A DNA stretch of 64,000 nt, taken from Clostridia bacterium UC5.1-2E3 (GTDB taxonomy: Bacteria; Bacillota; Clostridia; Lachnospirales; Lachnospiraceae). Below the pieces are notes generated by a model. That model was given only the letters and a program-made list of their open reading frames with translations. It was not told where the DNA came from and made no database searches. The translations under genes and the position numbers were made by a program. The stretch spans positions 23,179-87,178 of the forward strand of contig BBZO01000015.1 in NCBI GenBank assembly GCA_001304875.1, written 5' to 3'. Below, piece after piece: positions 19,971-28,052 of this stretch (position 1 is its first letter; each line of letters starts with the position of its first letter).

Positions 19971-20507
19971 ATGAATTTTAAAATAAAACAGATTATTTGG
20001 TTTGTGACCGGTGTGCTGGCCTGCATCGGTCTGGATCAGTGGACCAAGGCGCTGGCCGTCAGCCGCTTGAAGGGGCAGCCGCCTTTCGTCATCCTGGACG
20101 GCGTGTTCGAGTTCTTCTACTCGGAGAACCGGGGCGCAGCCTTTGGAATGCTGCAGGGGAGACAGGGATTTTTCTTTGTCATCGGCCTGGTTGTCATCGC
20201 CGCTGTCATCTATTATCTCTGCAGGGTTCCCGCGGATCGCAGGTACTGGCCGCTGACCTTCTGCGTCCTTCTGATCGCCTCCGGCGCCGTGGGAAACATG
20301 ATCGACCGGGTCACCCAGGGATATGTGGTGGATTTCCTCTATTTTAAGCTGATCAATTTCCCCATCTTTAACGTGGCGGACTGCTACGTGACGGTGGCCA
20401 CGGCGGTTATCATTGTATTATTTTTGTTCCACTACAGGGATGAGGACCTGGCGGTCTTTTCCCTGCGGGGGCACGATTTCCTTCAAAACCGCGACAAGGA
20501 GGAGTAA
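19971..20507 (+). CDS. lspA: Lipoprotein signal peptidase (signal peptidase II)
   Basis: 178 residues, four membrane helices. Cleaves prolipoproteins before the lipidated Cys; at least one substrate candidate, the S11 carboxypeptidase, is in this window. The two catalytic Asp lie in GNMIDRVTQGYVVDF and FNVADCYV. An upstream in-frame start (19893) is unlikely because family members begin close to the first helix (MNFKIKQIIWF); ATG 19971 is preceded by a weak AGGT. Four bases separate its stop from rluD. Confidence 0.94.
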   Translation: MNFKIKQIIWFVTGVLACIGLDQWTKALAVSRLKGQPPFVILDGVFEFFYSENRGAAFGMLQGRQGFFFVIGLVVIAAVIYYLCRVPADRRYWPLTFCVLLIASGAVGNMIDRVTQGYVVDFLYFKLINFPIFNVADCYVTVATAVIIVLFLFHYRDEDLAVFSLRGHDFLQNRDKEE

Positions 20508-20510
20508 AAT

Positions 20511-21434
20511 TTGACGATTCAGTGCACGGCAGGTGAGGAGAGCAGAGGAGAGCGGATTGACAAATACCTCTCTGAGCAGTATCCTGACCTGTCGCGGTCT
20601 TTTATACAGAAGCTTTTGAAATCGGAGGCTGTAACCATCAAAAACCGCCCGGTGAAGAGCAATTATAAATTAAGCGGCGGCGAGGAAATCACGCTGTGCA
20701 TCCCCGATGCCGTGGAGCCGGAGATACTGGCCGAGCCCATGGATCTGGATATCATATACGAAGACCGGGACATCATTCTCATTAACAAACCCAAAGGGAT
20801 GGTGGTGCACCCGGCCGCAGGGCATTACAGCGGCACGCTGGTAAATGGGCTGATGGACCACTGCCGGGACGAGCTCTCCGGCATCAACGGTGTTCTCCGC
20901 CCGGGCATCGTCCACCGCATCGATATGGATACCACCGGCGTCATCATCGCCTGCAAGAATGATTTCGCCCACAATCACATCGCAGAGCAGCTTAAGGAGC
21001 ATTCCATCAGCCGCAGATATATCGCAATCGTCCACGGCAATCTAAAGGAGGACGAGGGAACTGTAAATGCCCCCATCGGCCGCCATCCCACAGACCGGAA
21101 GAAAATGGCCGTCAACTATAAGAACGGCAAAGAGGCTGTCACCCATTATCATGTACTTTCAAGGTATGGAAATTATACGTACATCGAATGCCGACTGGAA
21201 ACCGGGCGAACCCACCAGATCCGCGTCCATATGGCAAGCCTGGGACATCCGCTTTTGGGGGATCGCGTCTACGGCCCGGCCAGATGTCCGTTTCCTTCGC
21301 TCCAGGGACAGACGCTCCACGCCGAGCTCCTGGGCATTGTCCATCCGCGAACCGGGGAATACATGGAGTTTCACGCGCCCATTCCGCCATATTTTGAGGA
21401 ATTACTGAAGCGCTTTGAGCGGGAATTGCTTTGA
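20511..21434 (+). CDS. rluD: RluA-family 23S rRNA pseudouridine synthase (RluD type)
   Basis: 307 residues, intact. An N-terminal S4 domain (residues about 12-75, ERIDKYLSEQYPDLSRSFIQKLL) and a catalytic domain with the active Asp in GIVHRIDMDTTGVI near residue 140; also RLETGRTHQIRVHMASLGHPLLGD. The HRID variant replaces the commoner HRLD; it is conservative. Start is TTG 20511 with GGAGG upstream. The lspA-rluD pair is typical for Firmicutes. Confidence 0.9.
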   Translation: MTIQCTAGEESRGERIDKYLSEQYPDLSRSFIQKLLKSEAVTIKNRPVKSNYKLSGGEEITLCIPDAVEPEILAEPMDLDIIYEDRDIILINKPKGMVVHPAAGHYSGTLVNGLMDHCRDELSGINGVLRPGIVHRIDMDTTGVIIACKNDFAHNHIAEQLKEHSISRRYIAIVHGNLKEDEGTVNAPIGRHPTDRKKMAVNYKNGKEAVTHYHVLSRYGNYTYIECRLETGRTHQIRVHMASLGHPLLGDRVYGPARCPFPSLQGQTLHAELLGIVHPRTGEYMEFHAPIPPYFEELLKRFERELL

Positions 21435-21798
21435 ATGTAACGTGCTGCGTAAGGTAATGCAGGTGTGCAGGAAACGCGGGCGGCAAAGGGAGCTGCAAAG
21501 TGATCGGCGAAGAGAGCAGTAAAATAAACAGTAAAGCGGGATATAAGTTTACATAAAATATTTATGTAAATTAAAGTGGCAAACTTAAAGTATCTAATAC
21601 GTATTGCAAAAAGAAGGGTGCCATTGCAAATTTAAGAATTGCATGGATTAAAATTGTAAAAATAGGAATCCCAGAGCAGGAATTGTAAAATAAAAAATGT
21701 AAAACTTGCGAAATAATAGTGACTTTTCTGACAGATTGCAGTATAATAACAATATAATTCGTATAGTGAATGACTGCAAGGTGAGAGGAGCGATTAGT
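21435..21798. other. 364-bp AT-rich intergenic region
   Basis: No gene is supported here; short frames do not resemble proteins. It contains a perfect 10-bp inverted repeat at 21548-21570 and several A/T-rich runs. A GAGAGGAG ribosome site at its end serves the next gene. Promoters are probably present but I cannot single out one. Confidence 0.5.
21548..21570. repeat. Inverted repeat TTTACATAAA-n3-TTTATGTAAA (copy 1)
   Basis: Arms 21548-21557 and 21561-21570 are exact reverse complements. The same core recurs after lexA (25799-25821), suggesting a shared binding site or a small repeat family. Confidence 0.75.
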
Positions 21799-22430
21799 AT
21801 GAGTGGAAATTTAGTAATCACCATAGGACGAGAGTGCGGAAGCGGCGGAAGACGGATCGGGCAGATGCTGGCTGAAAAGCTGGGAATCAAATGCTACGAT
21901 AAAGAACTTCTTGCACTGGCTGCGAAGAACAGCGGACTTTGCAAGGAGCTGTTCGAGACCCACGACGAGAAGCCTACCAGCAGTTTTTATATTCCCTGGT
22001 CATGGATACGTATTCCATCGGATATTCCGGTTCCGCCTACATGGATATGCCCATCAACCACAAGGTCTTCCTGGCACAGTTTGATACCATCAAGAAGCTG
22101 GCCGATGAGGAGTCCTGCGTGATCGTAGGCCGCTGCGCCGACTACGCATTGGCCGAGTATCCCAATCGTGTCTCCGTATTTATCTGCGGCAACGAGGAGG
22201 ACAAGATACGGCATCTGGCTGAAAAGCACGAAGTCAACGAAGCCAAGGCTCGCGACATCATGATAAAAACCGATAAAAAGAGAGCAAGCTATTACAATTA
22301 TTATTCCAGCAAGCGCTGGGGAGACACCAAGAGCTATGATCTGTGCATAAACAGCAGCATCATCGGCTACGAGGGCGTGGTTGAGCTGATACTTGAATAT
22401 ATTCGGATAAAGAAAGAACATACAAAATAA
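21799..22430 (+). CDS. Cytidylate kinase-like family protein (frameshifted)
   Basis: Repaired length 210 residues, P-loop kinase fold. ITIGRECGSGGRRIG near residues 7-21 is the phosphate-binding loop of the cytidylate-kinase-like (AAA_26) family; GRCADYAL and the IRHLAEKHEVNEAKA region with the KKRASYYNYYSSKRWGD lid follow. One T is missing from the T-run at 21984-21988. The substrate is not known: family members are distinct from Cmk proper and are abundant in Lachnospiraceae. Stands alone between a long AT-rich upstream region and two terminator-like hairpins. Confidence 0.82.
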
Positions 22431-22463
22431 AGTAAAACTAAATGTAAAGGAAGCAGATAGTTT

Positions 22464-22520
22464 ACCGCCAGGTTTTTTGCAGTTTTGAGATTAAAATTGA
22501 AAGAGACCTGGCGGTCTTTA
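22464..22520 (+). terminator. Hairpin/terminator after the kinase-like gene
   Basis: ACCGCCAGGT (22464-22473) pairs exactly with ACCTGGCGGT (22506-22515), followed by CTTTAT. The loop is 32 nt; termination is likely but not certain. Confidence 0.5.
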
Positions 22521-22575
22521 TATGTTGTCTGCGAGGTATGTGCCGTCTGATTGATTTATTATATAAATGAACCCC

Positions 22576-22633
22576 AAAACACCTGCAGGAACAATGGACC
22601 GGTTCAGCCGGCAAATCTCTGTGGGTGTTTTTT
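22576..22633 (+). terminator. Second terminator-like hairpin
   Basis: AAAACACC (22576-22583) pairs with GGTGTTTT (22624-22631) and runs into TTTTTT; an inner GCCGG/CCGGT-type element may extend the structure. Confidence 0.55.
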
Positions 22634-22676
22634 ATAAAAATTTTTTAACCCTTCAAAGATTTTTACCGTTATCCTG

Positions 22677-22737
22677 TTTACAAACCCAAGTAAATGCGAT
22701 AGAATAGTGACGTACAACTATTCGTGAAAGAATAGTT
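22677..22737 (+). promoter_or_regulatory. Promoter with overlapping palindrome upstream of the ttcA-like gene
   Basis: TTTACA (22677-22682), 17-bp spacer, TAGAAT (22700-22705). Immediately downstream the palindrome AACTATTC / GAATAGTT (22716-22723 and 22730-22737, 6-nt spacer) would lie at about +5 to +26 and could be an operator or a leader hairpin. Confidence 0.6.
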
Positions 22738-22785
22738 TATCGAAAAGTTACACCCAAAATCTACGAACAGGAGTTATAATTCCGT

Positions 22786-23525
22786 ATGAAGCTTCAACGC
22801 CTTCTAAGCCTGACCCGCCAGGCAATCGACGACTATCAGATGATTCAGACCGGCGATCATATTATGCTGGGAATCTCCGGCGGAAAAGACAGTTTGACAC
22901 TGTTGTATGCGCTGAGCAGTCTGAAAAATTTTATCCCAATAAATTTGAATTATCAGCGATTACAGTGGATCTGGGATTCGAGGGATTCGACCTCTCTCCT
23001 ATCAAAGCCCTCTGTGAGGCTTTAAACGTGCCATTTACAGCCGTTCACACAGAAATAGGTAAAATATTGTTTGAGGCACGAAAAGAGGCAAATCCATGTG
23101 CTCTGTGCGCCAAGATGCGCAAAGGCGCGTTAAACAGCGCCGCAAAGGAATTGGGCTGCAATAAAATCGCCTATGCCCATCACCGCGATGATCTGATTGA
23201 GACCATGCTTTTGTCTCTGATCTTTGAGGGACGTTTTTACAGTTTTTCGCCGGTCACATATCTGGACCGCACGGATCTGACGCTTATCCGTCCCATGATC
23301 TATGTGACGGAGGCGGATGTGATCGGGTTTAAAAATAAATATCAGCTCCCTGTGTGCAAAAATCCCTGCCCGGTGGATGGAAAAACCAAGCGGGAATATG
23401 TTAAAAATTTAACTAAAACTTTAAATCAGGAAAATCCCGGCGTCAAAGAACGGCTGTTCCACGCAATTATTGAAGGAAATATCGATGGATGGCCGCCCAG
23501 GATTGAAAAAAGGAGGGGTCTGTGA
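22786..23525 (+). CDS. TtcA/TilS-like PP-loop ATPase, tRNA thiolation family (frameshifted)
   Basis: Repaired length 246 residues. The PP-loop SGGKDS lies near residue 37; the paired cysteines CALCAKMRKGAL near residue 105 are the Fe-S/sulfur-transfer site of the TtcA group; a third Cys pair, CKNPCPVDGKTKRE, follows. TtcA makes 2-thiocytidine at tRNA position 32; Firmicute homologues of this size are poorly characterised, so the substrate is inference. One A is missing from the A-run at 22924-22928 (family sequence KKFYPNKFELSAITVDLGF restored). The stop overlaps the start of the recombinase gene. Confidence 0.8.
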
Positions 23526-24575
23526 TGGCCAAATTAACGTATCACGAACAGAAAGACCTGGATAACACAAAGAAGCTTCGCGCTCTGATCAAAGAACTTC
23601 CCCCGTTCTGTTCTGATTTTTTCCGAGGAATTGAACCCCGCACCTCCACCCGTACGAGGATTGCCTATGCCTATGATCTGCGGATATTCTTTGATTTTTT
23701 GAGAGAAAATAATCCTCAATTTTCAAAACTGGCCCCCCGTGATATCACTCTTTCCATGCTGGAACAGCTGGGATCGATGGATATAGAAGAATATATGGAT
23801 TTCCTGCACGCATATTCCCGCGAGAACCGCGGAGAGATGGTCAATACTGAGCGCGGCCTCACACGGAAGCTGGCCTCTCTGAAGAGCTTCTACAACTATT
23901 TTTTCCGGATGGAGCGAATCTCCACCAACCCGGCCGCCCTGGTGCAGCTTCCCAAAATACATGAAAAGGAAATCATCCGTCTCGAGATCGATGAAGTCGC
24001 CCGTCTTCTCGACGAGGTTGAGGGCGGCGAGAAGCTGACAGAAAAACAGAAAGCTTACCATGAAAAGACAAAGGTCCGGGATCTGGCAATCATGACGCTC
24101 CTGTTAGGTACGGGGCTTCGTGTCTCCGAATGTGTGGGCTTAAATATCACGGATATTGACTTTGGTGTGGACGGCCTGCGTGTTCACCGAAAAGGCGGAA
24201 AGGAGGTCATCGTTTATTTCGGCGAGGAGGTCGAACAGGCGCTCAGAGAGTATCTCCGGGAACGAAAAGAAATCGTAACGGCTGAGGGCGACGAAGATGC
24301 GCTGTTCCTCTCGATGCAGAGAAAACGAATCAATGTGCGAAGCGTGGAAAATCTCGTAAAAAATACGCAAAAACCGTCACGCCTCTAAAAAAATCACCCC
24401 TCATAAGCTGCGAAGCACCTACGGAACAAACCTTTATCATGAGACAAACGATATCTATCTGGTGGCGGATGTGCTTGGACACTCCGATGTCAATACCACC
24501 AAAAAGCACTATGCGGCGCAGGCGGACGAGCGCAGACGCAGCGCAAGGAATGCGGTAAAGCTACGGAATGAATGA
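23525..24575 (+). CDS. Tyrosine recombinase, XerC/XerD type (two frameshifts)
   Basis: Repaired length about 350 residues. An N-terminal SAM-like core-binding domain (IAYAYDLRIFFDFL) precedes the catalytic domain with the first Arg in LLGTGLRVSECVGL, the beta-hairpin Lys in RVHRKGGKEV, HKLRSTYGT, LGHSDVNTTKKHY with the nucleophilic Tyr. So all catalytic residues are present once A-run deletions at 24358-24363 and 24387-24393 are corrected. Length and the lack of phage genes nearby favour a housekeeping Xer-like recombinase over an integrase. It is tail-to-tail with the LysM gene (21 bp gap), next to lexA. Confidence 0.85.
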
Positions 24576-24596
24576 ATTACATGAATAGTGAATACA

Positions 24597-24902
24597 TCAT
24601 TTGACTTCATCCGAGTAATAGCACACGGTCAGATGCCTGCCGGCATACAGTATTTCATCGCCGCTCAATCCGTTCATTCTTTTTAATTCTTCCATATAAC
24701 AGGCGGTGTCTATCCCTGCTTCTTTTCCGTACCGGTCTGCGATACTCCACAAAGTCTCGCCGTCCTCGATACGGATGCTGGTATAATACTTCTGCTGAGG
24801 GGCCCGGTCCGGCTCCTCAGCCATGGCGCTCATGATGTTTTTCCCGAAGAAAGAGGAAGAAAACACCAGGAATGCCGAGATAACAATTAAAATCTTTTTC
24901 AT
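24597..24902 (-). CDS. LysM-domain secreted protein, YneA-like SOS protein
   Basis: About 101 residues starting MKKILIVISAFLVFSSSFFG, an N-terminal signal/anchor segment, followed by a single LysM-like domain (YYTSIRIEDGETLWSIADRYG ... YAGRHLTVCY). ATG 24902 with AGGGG upstream is better than the longer frame to 24956. In Bacillus, yneA lies divergent to lexA, is SOS-induced and blocks division through a membrane protein with LysM; layout, size and regulation here are the same. The promoter is a perfect TTGACA-17-TATAAT with a LexA box inside the spacer. Function as SOS division inhibitor is inference. Confidence 0.78.
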   Translation of the reverse strand: MKKILIVISAFLVFSSSFFGKNIMSAMAEEPDRAPQQKYYTSIRIEDGETLWSIADRYGKEAGIDTACYMEELKRMNGLSGDEILYAGRHLTVCYYSDEVK

Positions 24903-24935
24903 ATGTAACGCCCCTTTGCAGTAAAAATCAAGCAG

Positions 24936-25060
24936 CGAACATATATTCCGGAACATTTGTTCTTGTTATGTTTGCATTATAGTATCTGAACAGATGTTTG
25001 TCAATAGATTTTTCAAAAATTATCGAACAAAGGTTTGCATTTTTCTCGAACATATGTTAG
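24936..25060. promoter_or_regulatory. Five LexA (SOS) boxes in the divergent LysM/lexA promoter region
   Basis: Compared with the Gram-positive SOS consensus CGAACRNRYGTTYG I read: CGAACATATATTCC (24936-24949), GGAACATTTGTTCT (24950-24963), TGAACAGATGTTTG (24987-25000), CGAACAAAGGTTTG (25024-25037) and CGAACATATGTTAG (25047-25060). The third lies in the spacer of the leftward promoter; the fifth overlaps the lexA -10 region. Confidence 0.88.
24976..25004 (-). promoter_or_regulatory. Leftward promoter of the LysM gene
   Basis: Reverse strand TTGACA (25004-24999), 17-bp spacer, TATAAT (24981-24976). It is an ideal sigma-A promoter, repressed by the LexA box lying between the two hexamers. Confidence 0.85.
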
Positions 25061-25111
25061 TATAGTAGTATCAAAACTCCACCAAATACGAGACACGACA
25101 GGAGGTCCCTT

Positions 25112-25746
25112 ATGACACAGGCAAAATCACATCAAAGCAGACAGAGATTTTAGAATATATTAAGGAATGCATTTTGAAAAAAGGATATCCGCCGGCAGTG
25201 CGCGAGATCTGCGCAGCCGTTCATTTAAAGTCCACCTCTTCGGTTCACTCCCATCTGGAGACGCTGGAAAGGAATGGATACATACGCCGCGATCCCACGA
25301 AGCCCAGAACCATCGAGATCATCGATGACAGCTTCAATCTGACCCGGCGCGAGGTTGTCAATGTTCCCCTGGTTGGAACCGTGGCCGCCGGTCTCCCGCT
25401 TCTGGCTGAGGAAAACATCGAGAACTACTTTCCCATTCCGGTTGAGATGCTTCCGAACAAGGAGGTTTTTATGCTGCGCGTAAAGGGTGACAGCATGATT
25501 GAGGCCGGTATCTATGACGGAGACCAGGTGATTGTCGAGAGATCGGCTACCGCCGCCAACGGGGAGAAGGTTGTGGCCCTGGTGGAGGATTCCGCCACAG
25601 TGAAGACTTTTTATAAGGAAAAGGGACACTACCGTTTACAGCCGGAAAACAGCTCGATGGAACCGATCATTGTGGACGAGGTGACGATTCTCGGTAAAGT
25701 CATCGGTTTAATCCGCATGATGCGCCCGGTGAATCTGAGAGCATAG
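25112..25746 (+). CDS. lexA: SOS repressor LexA (frameshifted near the start)
   Basis: Repaired length 211 residues. The N-terminal winged helix (GYPPAVREICAAVHLKSTSSVHSHLETL) reads the SOS boxes upstream. The Ala-Gly self-cleavage site is in VGTVAAGLPLL; the catalytic Ser is in VKGDSMIEAGIYDGD and the Lys in ATVKTFYKE. One A is missing from AAAA at 25123-25126, so automatic calling would start 60 bp late (near 25174) and lose part of the DNA-binding domain. ATG 25112 follows GGAGG with 6-nt spacing. Autoregulation is clear from the boxes. Confidence 0.95.
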
Positions 25747-25789
25747 ACGTGTCGGTCAGTGTTTTGCATATGCCTGATAGGTTTATCCA

Positions 25790-25830
25790 CTGCATGAGTT
25801 TACATAAAAATATTATGTAAACTCATGCAG
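25790..25830. repeat. Perfect 18-bp inverted repeat after lexA (copy 2 of the TTTACATAA core)
   Basis: Arms 25790-25807 and 25813-25830 are exact reverse complements around a 5-nt loop. No T-run follows, so a terminator is only one possibility. The core is the same TTTACATAA/TTATGTAAA found at 21548-21570. Confidence 0.8.
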
Positions 25831-25933
25831 TATCAAATAGCTATATGACAGATCAGCTCCTCTTCTCCCCCACTCACGGAAGCCCATTTATCTCGTGATT
25901 TAGCGATGAAAAAGGAAGAAAGGGATTTTTCTG

Positions 25934-26455
25934 ATGAACGGATGGCTGCTATTGCTCCCGTTTTTTGCTGTACGTTTTCTTCTGCCCGCAGGTTTAAACA
26001 GTCATGCGCTGCAGTGCGCTGCCTATTTTGCTCCGATGCAGGGAAAAGAACGGATGGCTTATTACATGTACCAGATATCAAACGCAGGCCTGTTTTTCTA
26101 TCTGTTTTTTCTTAATGTGAAGGTCAGCGTTTCCAGTTGTTTTTTCCTGGGTGTTTTTTTCTATCTGGCCGGTCTTTTCATATGTGCGGCTTCCGTCGCA
26201 GCTTACTGTTTTCCCGACAGAAAAGGTCTTAACACAAATGGTATTTACAGGTTCTCCCGCAATCCCATGTATGTGGCTTATTTTATTTGCTTTGCAGGAA
26301 TGGCCCTTTTGACGCAGTCGGGCCTGCTGTTTGGGATTCTGATGATTTTCCAGATCTCCGCCCATTGGATCGTTCTCGCGGAGGAACGATGGTGTATACA
26401 GAATTTTGGAGAGGAATACGGGCAATATATGGAGAAAGTGCGTCGTTACATCTGA
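25934..26455 (+). CDS. Isoprenylcysteine carboxyl methyltransferase-family membrane protein
   Basis: 173 residues with four or five hydrophobic helices. The C-terminal signature GIYRFSRNPMYVAYF (SAM-binding/active part of ICMT/PEMT-like enzymes) and EERWCIQNFGEEYGQYMEKVRRYI are present. The substrate of bacterial members is generally unknown (phospholipid or small thiol methylation are guesses). Monocistronic, between lexA and a small AT-rich gene. ATG 25934 is supported by AAGGAAGAAAGGG 8-10 nt upstream. Confidence 0.8.
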   Translation: MNGWLLLLPFFAVRFLLPAGLNSHALQCAAYFAPMQGKERMAYYMYQISNAGLFFYLFFLNVKVSVSSCFFLGVFFYLAGLFICAASVAAYCFPDRKGLNTNGIYRFSRNPMYVAYFICFAGMALLTQSGLLFGILMIFQISAHWIVLAEERWCIQNFGEEYGQYMEKVRRYI

Positions 26456-26508
26456 GAGTCTGAGGCAGAAAAAATAGATTGTAAAACAGGCCGTACGGAG
26501 GCGATTCT

Positions 26509-26775
26509 ATGATTGAGTTCATGCAGTTAGCAAATTCCGATAATGAAATTGGGAATGTTTATCGGGAAGGAAACGAATATATAGTCGAAGTCAATCTTTG
26601 GAATGGAAATGTGATAAAACTGAGGACGACAGGCTGCAATCGGATCACTCATAACATAAACTTAGTGGATGAATTTGGAGATATATTGATAAAAGATGGT
26701 ATCTATCGATTTATGACTGTTGACAATGAAGATATTATTTTAGAAATCGCTGCATGTGATTTATGCCCGGTTTGA
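26509..26775 (+). CDS. Hypothetical 88-residue protein
   Basis: I do not recognise this protein. It is small, acidic, with alternating beta-like stretches (EYIVEVNLWNGNVIKLRTTGC, YRFMTVDNEDIILEIAAC) and two cysteines near the end (AACDLCPV). Its codons are clearly more AT-rich than those of neighbours. ATG 26509 has GGAGG 7 nt upstream, which supports expression. It is followed by short direct repeats and non-coding sequence; accessory origin is possible. Confidence 0.6.
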   Translation: MIEFMQLANSDNEIGNVYREGNEYIVEVNLWNGNVIKLRTTGCNRITHNINLVDEFGDILIKDGIYRFMTVDNEDIILEIAACDLCPV

Positions 26776-27028
26776 TAAAGAACGGCTATTATAAAGAACG
26801 GCTACTGCAGTTAAGAACAGCTGAAAGATATGAAGATAAAGGTATGAAGACACATCCGGCCGCATCCTTCGCCGATGTCTGATGCTTGATGCTTCTGCCA
26901 TCCGCACATATCTCCATACCTCTCATTCCGGTATTCCGGTATCATTTTCTGCTTCTACGGCATTTAACATGCCGTGTATCTGCCGTACCTTCCATATTGC
27001 TGAATACGTCGTATGTCTTTTGCCCGTC
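26775..27028. other. Intergenic region with short direct repeats and a hairpin
   Basis: ATAAAGAACGGCTA occurs at 26775-26788 and again at 26791-26804 (16-nt period), with a decayed third copy near 26811. ACGGCAT (26957-26963) and ATGCCGT (26969-26975) form a hairpin. No gene is supported. Confidence 0.55.
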
Positions 27029-27109
27029 TCCTGGAGATCTTAGAGATTCCAGAGCTCATAGAGCTCCTACAGTTCCTACAGTTCCTACAGCTCCTCCAGA
27101 TTCTCCACG
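27029..27109. repeat. Nine-nucleotide tandem array overlapping the 3' end of rsfS
   Basis: Nine consecutive 9-nt units on the plus strand: TCCTGGAGA, TCTTAGAGA, TTCCAGAGC, TCATAGAGC, TCCTACAGT, TCCTACAGT, TCCTACAGC, TCCTCCAGA, TTCTCCACG. Read on the minus strand in the rsfS frame these are three-codon units ending in Leu; units after EEL contain in-frame TAG/TAA. Two units are identical and the others diverge gradually. Confidence 0.75.
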
Positions 27110-27444
27110 GTCTTTCCGTCGCGCCAGATTCTCTCCAGATCGTAGAACAGACGGTCCTCCTGGGAGAACACGTGGACGATGATATCGCCGTAGTCCATCA
27201 GGATCCAGTTGGCGGTCTGGTAGCCCTCGATCTGCTTCACATCGCAGCCTGCCTTGTGGAGCTCTTCCTCCACGTTGTCCACCATGGCCTGCACCTGGTT
27301 GGAGTTGCTTCCGCTGCTGATGATGAAGTAGTCTGCCAGCACAGATACGTTCTGGATATCGATGATCCGGATATCCTGCCCCTTTTTGTCCTCCAGCGCC
27401 TTCACGGCGATTCTGGTCATCTCTTTTGATGATAATTGCTCCAT
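27085..27444 (-). CDS. rsfS: Ribosomal silencing factor RsfS
   Basis: 119 residues, intact. Binds L14 and blocks 30S-50S joining in starvation. Family sequence: KKGQDIRIIDIQNVSVLADYFIISSGSN near residues 20-47, EGYQTANWILMDYGDIIVHVFS near 75-95 and the C-terminal RLFYDLERIW. The last residues (VENLEEL) are already part of a 9-nt tandem repeat that continues beyond the stop. Last gene of the rplU-to-rsfS minus-strand cluster. Confidence 0.95.
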   Translation of the reverse strand: MEQLSSKEMTRIAVKALEDKKGQDIRIIDIQNVSVLADYFIISSGSNSNQVQAMVDNVEEELHKAGCDVKQIEGYQTANWILMDYGDIIVHVFSQEDRLFYDLERIWRDGKTVENLEEL

Positions 27445-27465
27445 AATTGCCTATATCCCTTCCAT

Positions 27466-28052
27466 TTAGTGTTTGGTCTTAGTGTCTCTCTCCCTGTAAT
27501 ACTCGTACGCTTCCCGCGTCATGTGATCGATGAAGGCGTGCTTTCCCTCCAGGTACTCAAGCGTCCCGCCCATGATCCGGCACAGGGCCTGGTCCAGATC
27601 GATGAACGCCAGACGTCTCATTTCGTCCAGATTTTCGGCTTTGTACCGCCTGGCCTCTATATAGTCGGCCACGTACAGAATCTTGTCCAGAAGGCCCATT
27701 TCCGGCTTTCCTGTGGTGTGGCAGGCGATGGCCGAGAGGATTTCCGGGTCGCTTATGCCGAACTTGTGCTCAGCCATCCAGCGCCCAGCCTGGCGTGAAT
27801 GGTTGCCGGAGCGCCCAGCTCGTCCTCGGTCAGGGAAATTCCTTTCTTCCGGCACTTTTCAATGATCGTCTGATCGTTGTAGCGCTTGGCGCAGTCGTGG
27901 AGAAGGCCCGCCAGCTCCGCCTTGTTCAGATCATATCCGTAGCGCATCGCCAGTGCGACGCAGGTAAAGGATACGCTCAGCGAGTGCTCGTAGCGCATGG
28001 GATCCAGTTTTGATTTTAAACGCTTGCGAATGGTAAATATCTCTGTATTCAT
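27466..28052 (-). CDS. yqeK: HD-domain nucleotide hydrolase YqeK (frameshifted)
   Basis: Repaired length 195 residues. HD-domain metal ligands: His in RYEHSLSVS, LLHDCAKRY and the His of IACHTTGKPEM. The family hydrolyses diadenosine tetraphosphate symmetrically to ADP and is regularly placed between nadD and rsfS. One base is missing near 27780-27783, splitting ...ATIHARLGA from WMAEHKFGIS. Start overlaps the nadD stop by four bases. Confidence 0.9.

Noticed and set aside
22576..22633. Riboswitch aptamer before the ttcA-like gene
   Set aside because: The structure ends in a T-run and lies upstream of the promoter at 22677-22705, so it belongs to the preceding transcript as a terminator.
23525..24575. 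Integrase of a mobile element
   Set aside because: No attachment-site duplication, tRNA gene, excisionase or phage genes near it; length and motif pattern fit housekeeping Xer proteins.
26775..27028. tRNA or small RNA gene in the gap before rsfS
   Set aside because: No cloverleaf, no CCA end and no promoter; only short repeats and one 7-bp hairpin.
27029..27109. CRISPR array
   Set aside because: Units are 9 nt without spacers; no cas genes are present.
27013..27429. Plus-strand Leu-rich frame opposite rsfS
   Set aside because: It is the antisense of rsfS and of the 9-nt array; the apparent leucine repeat comes from the tandem units.
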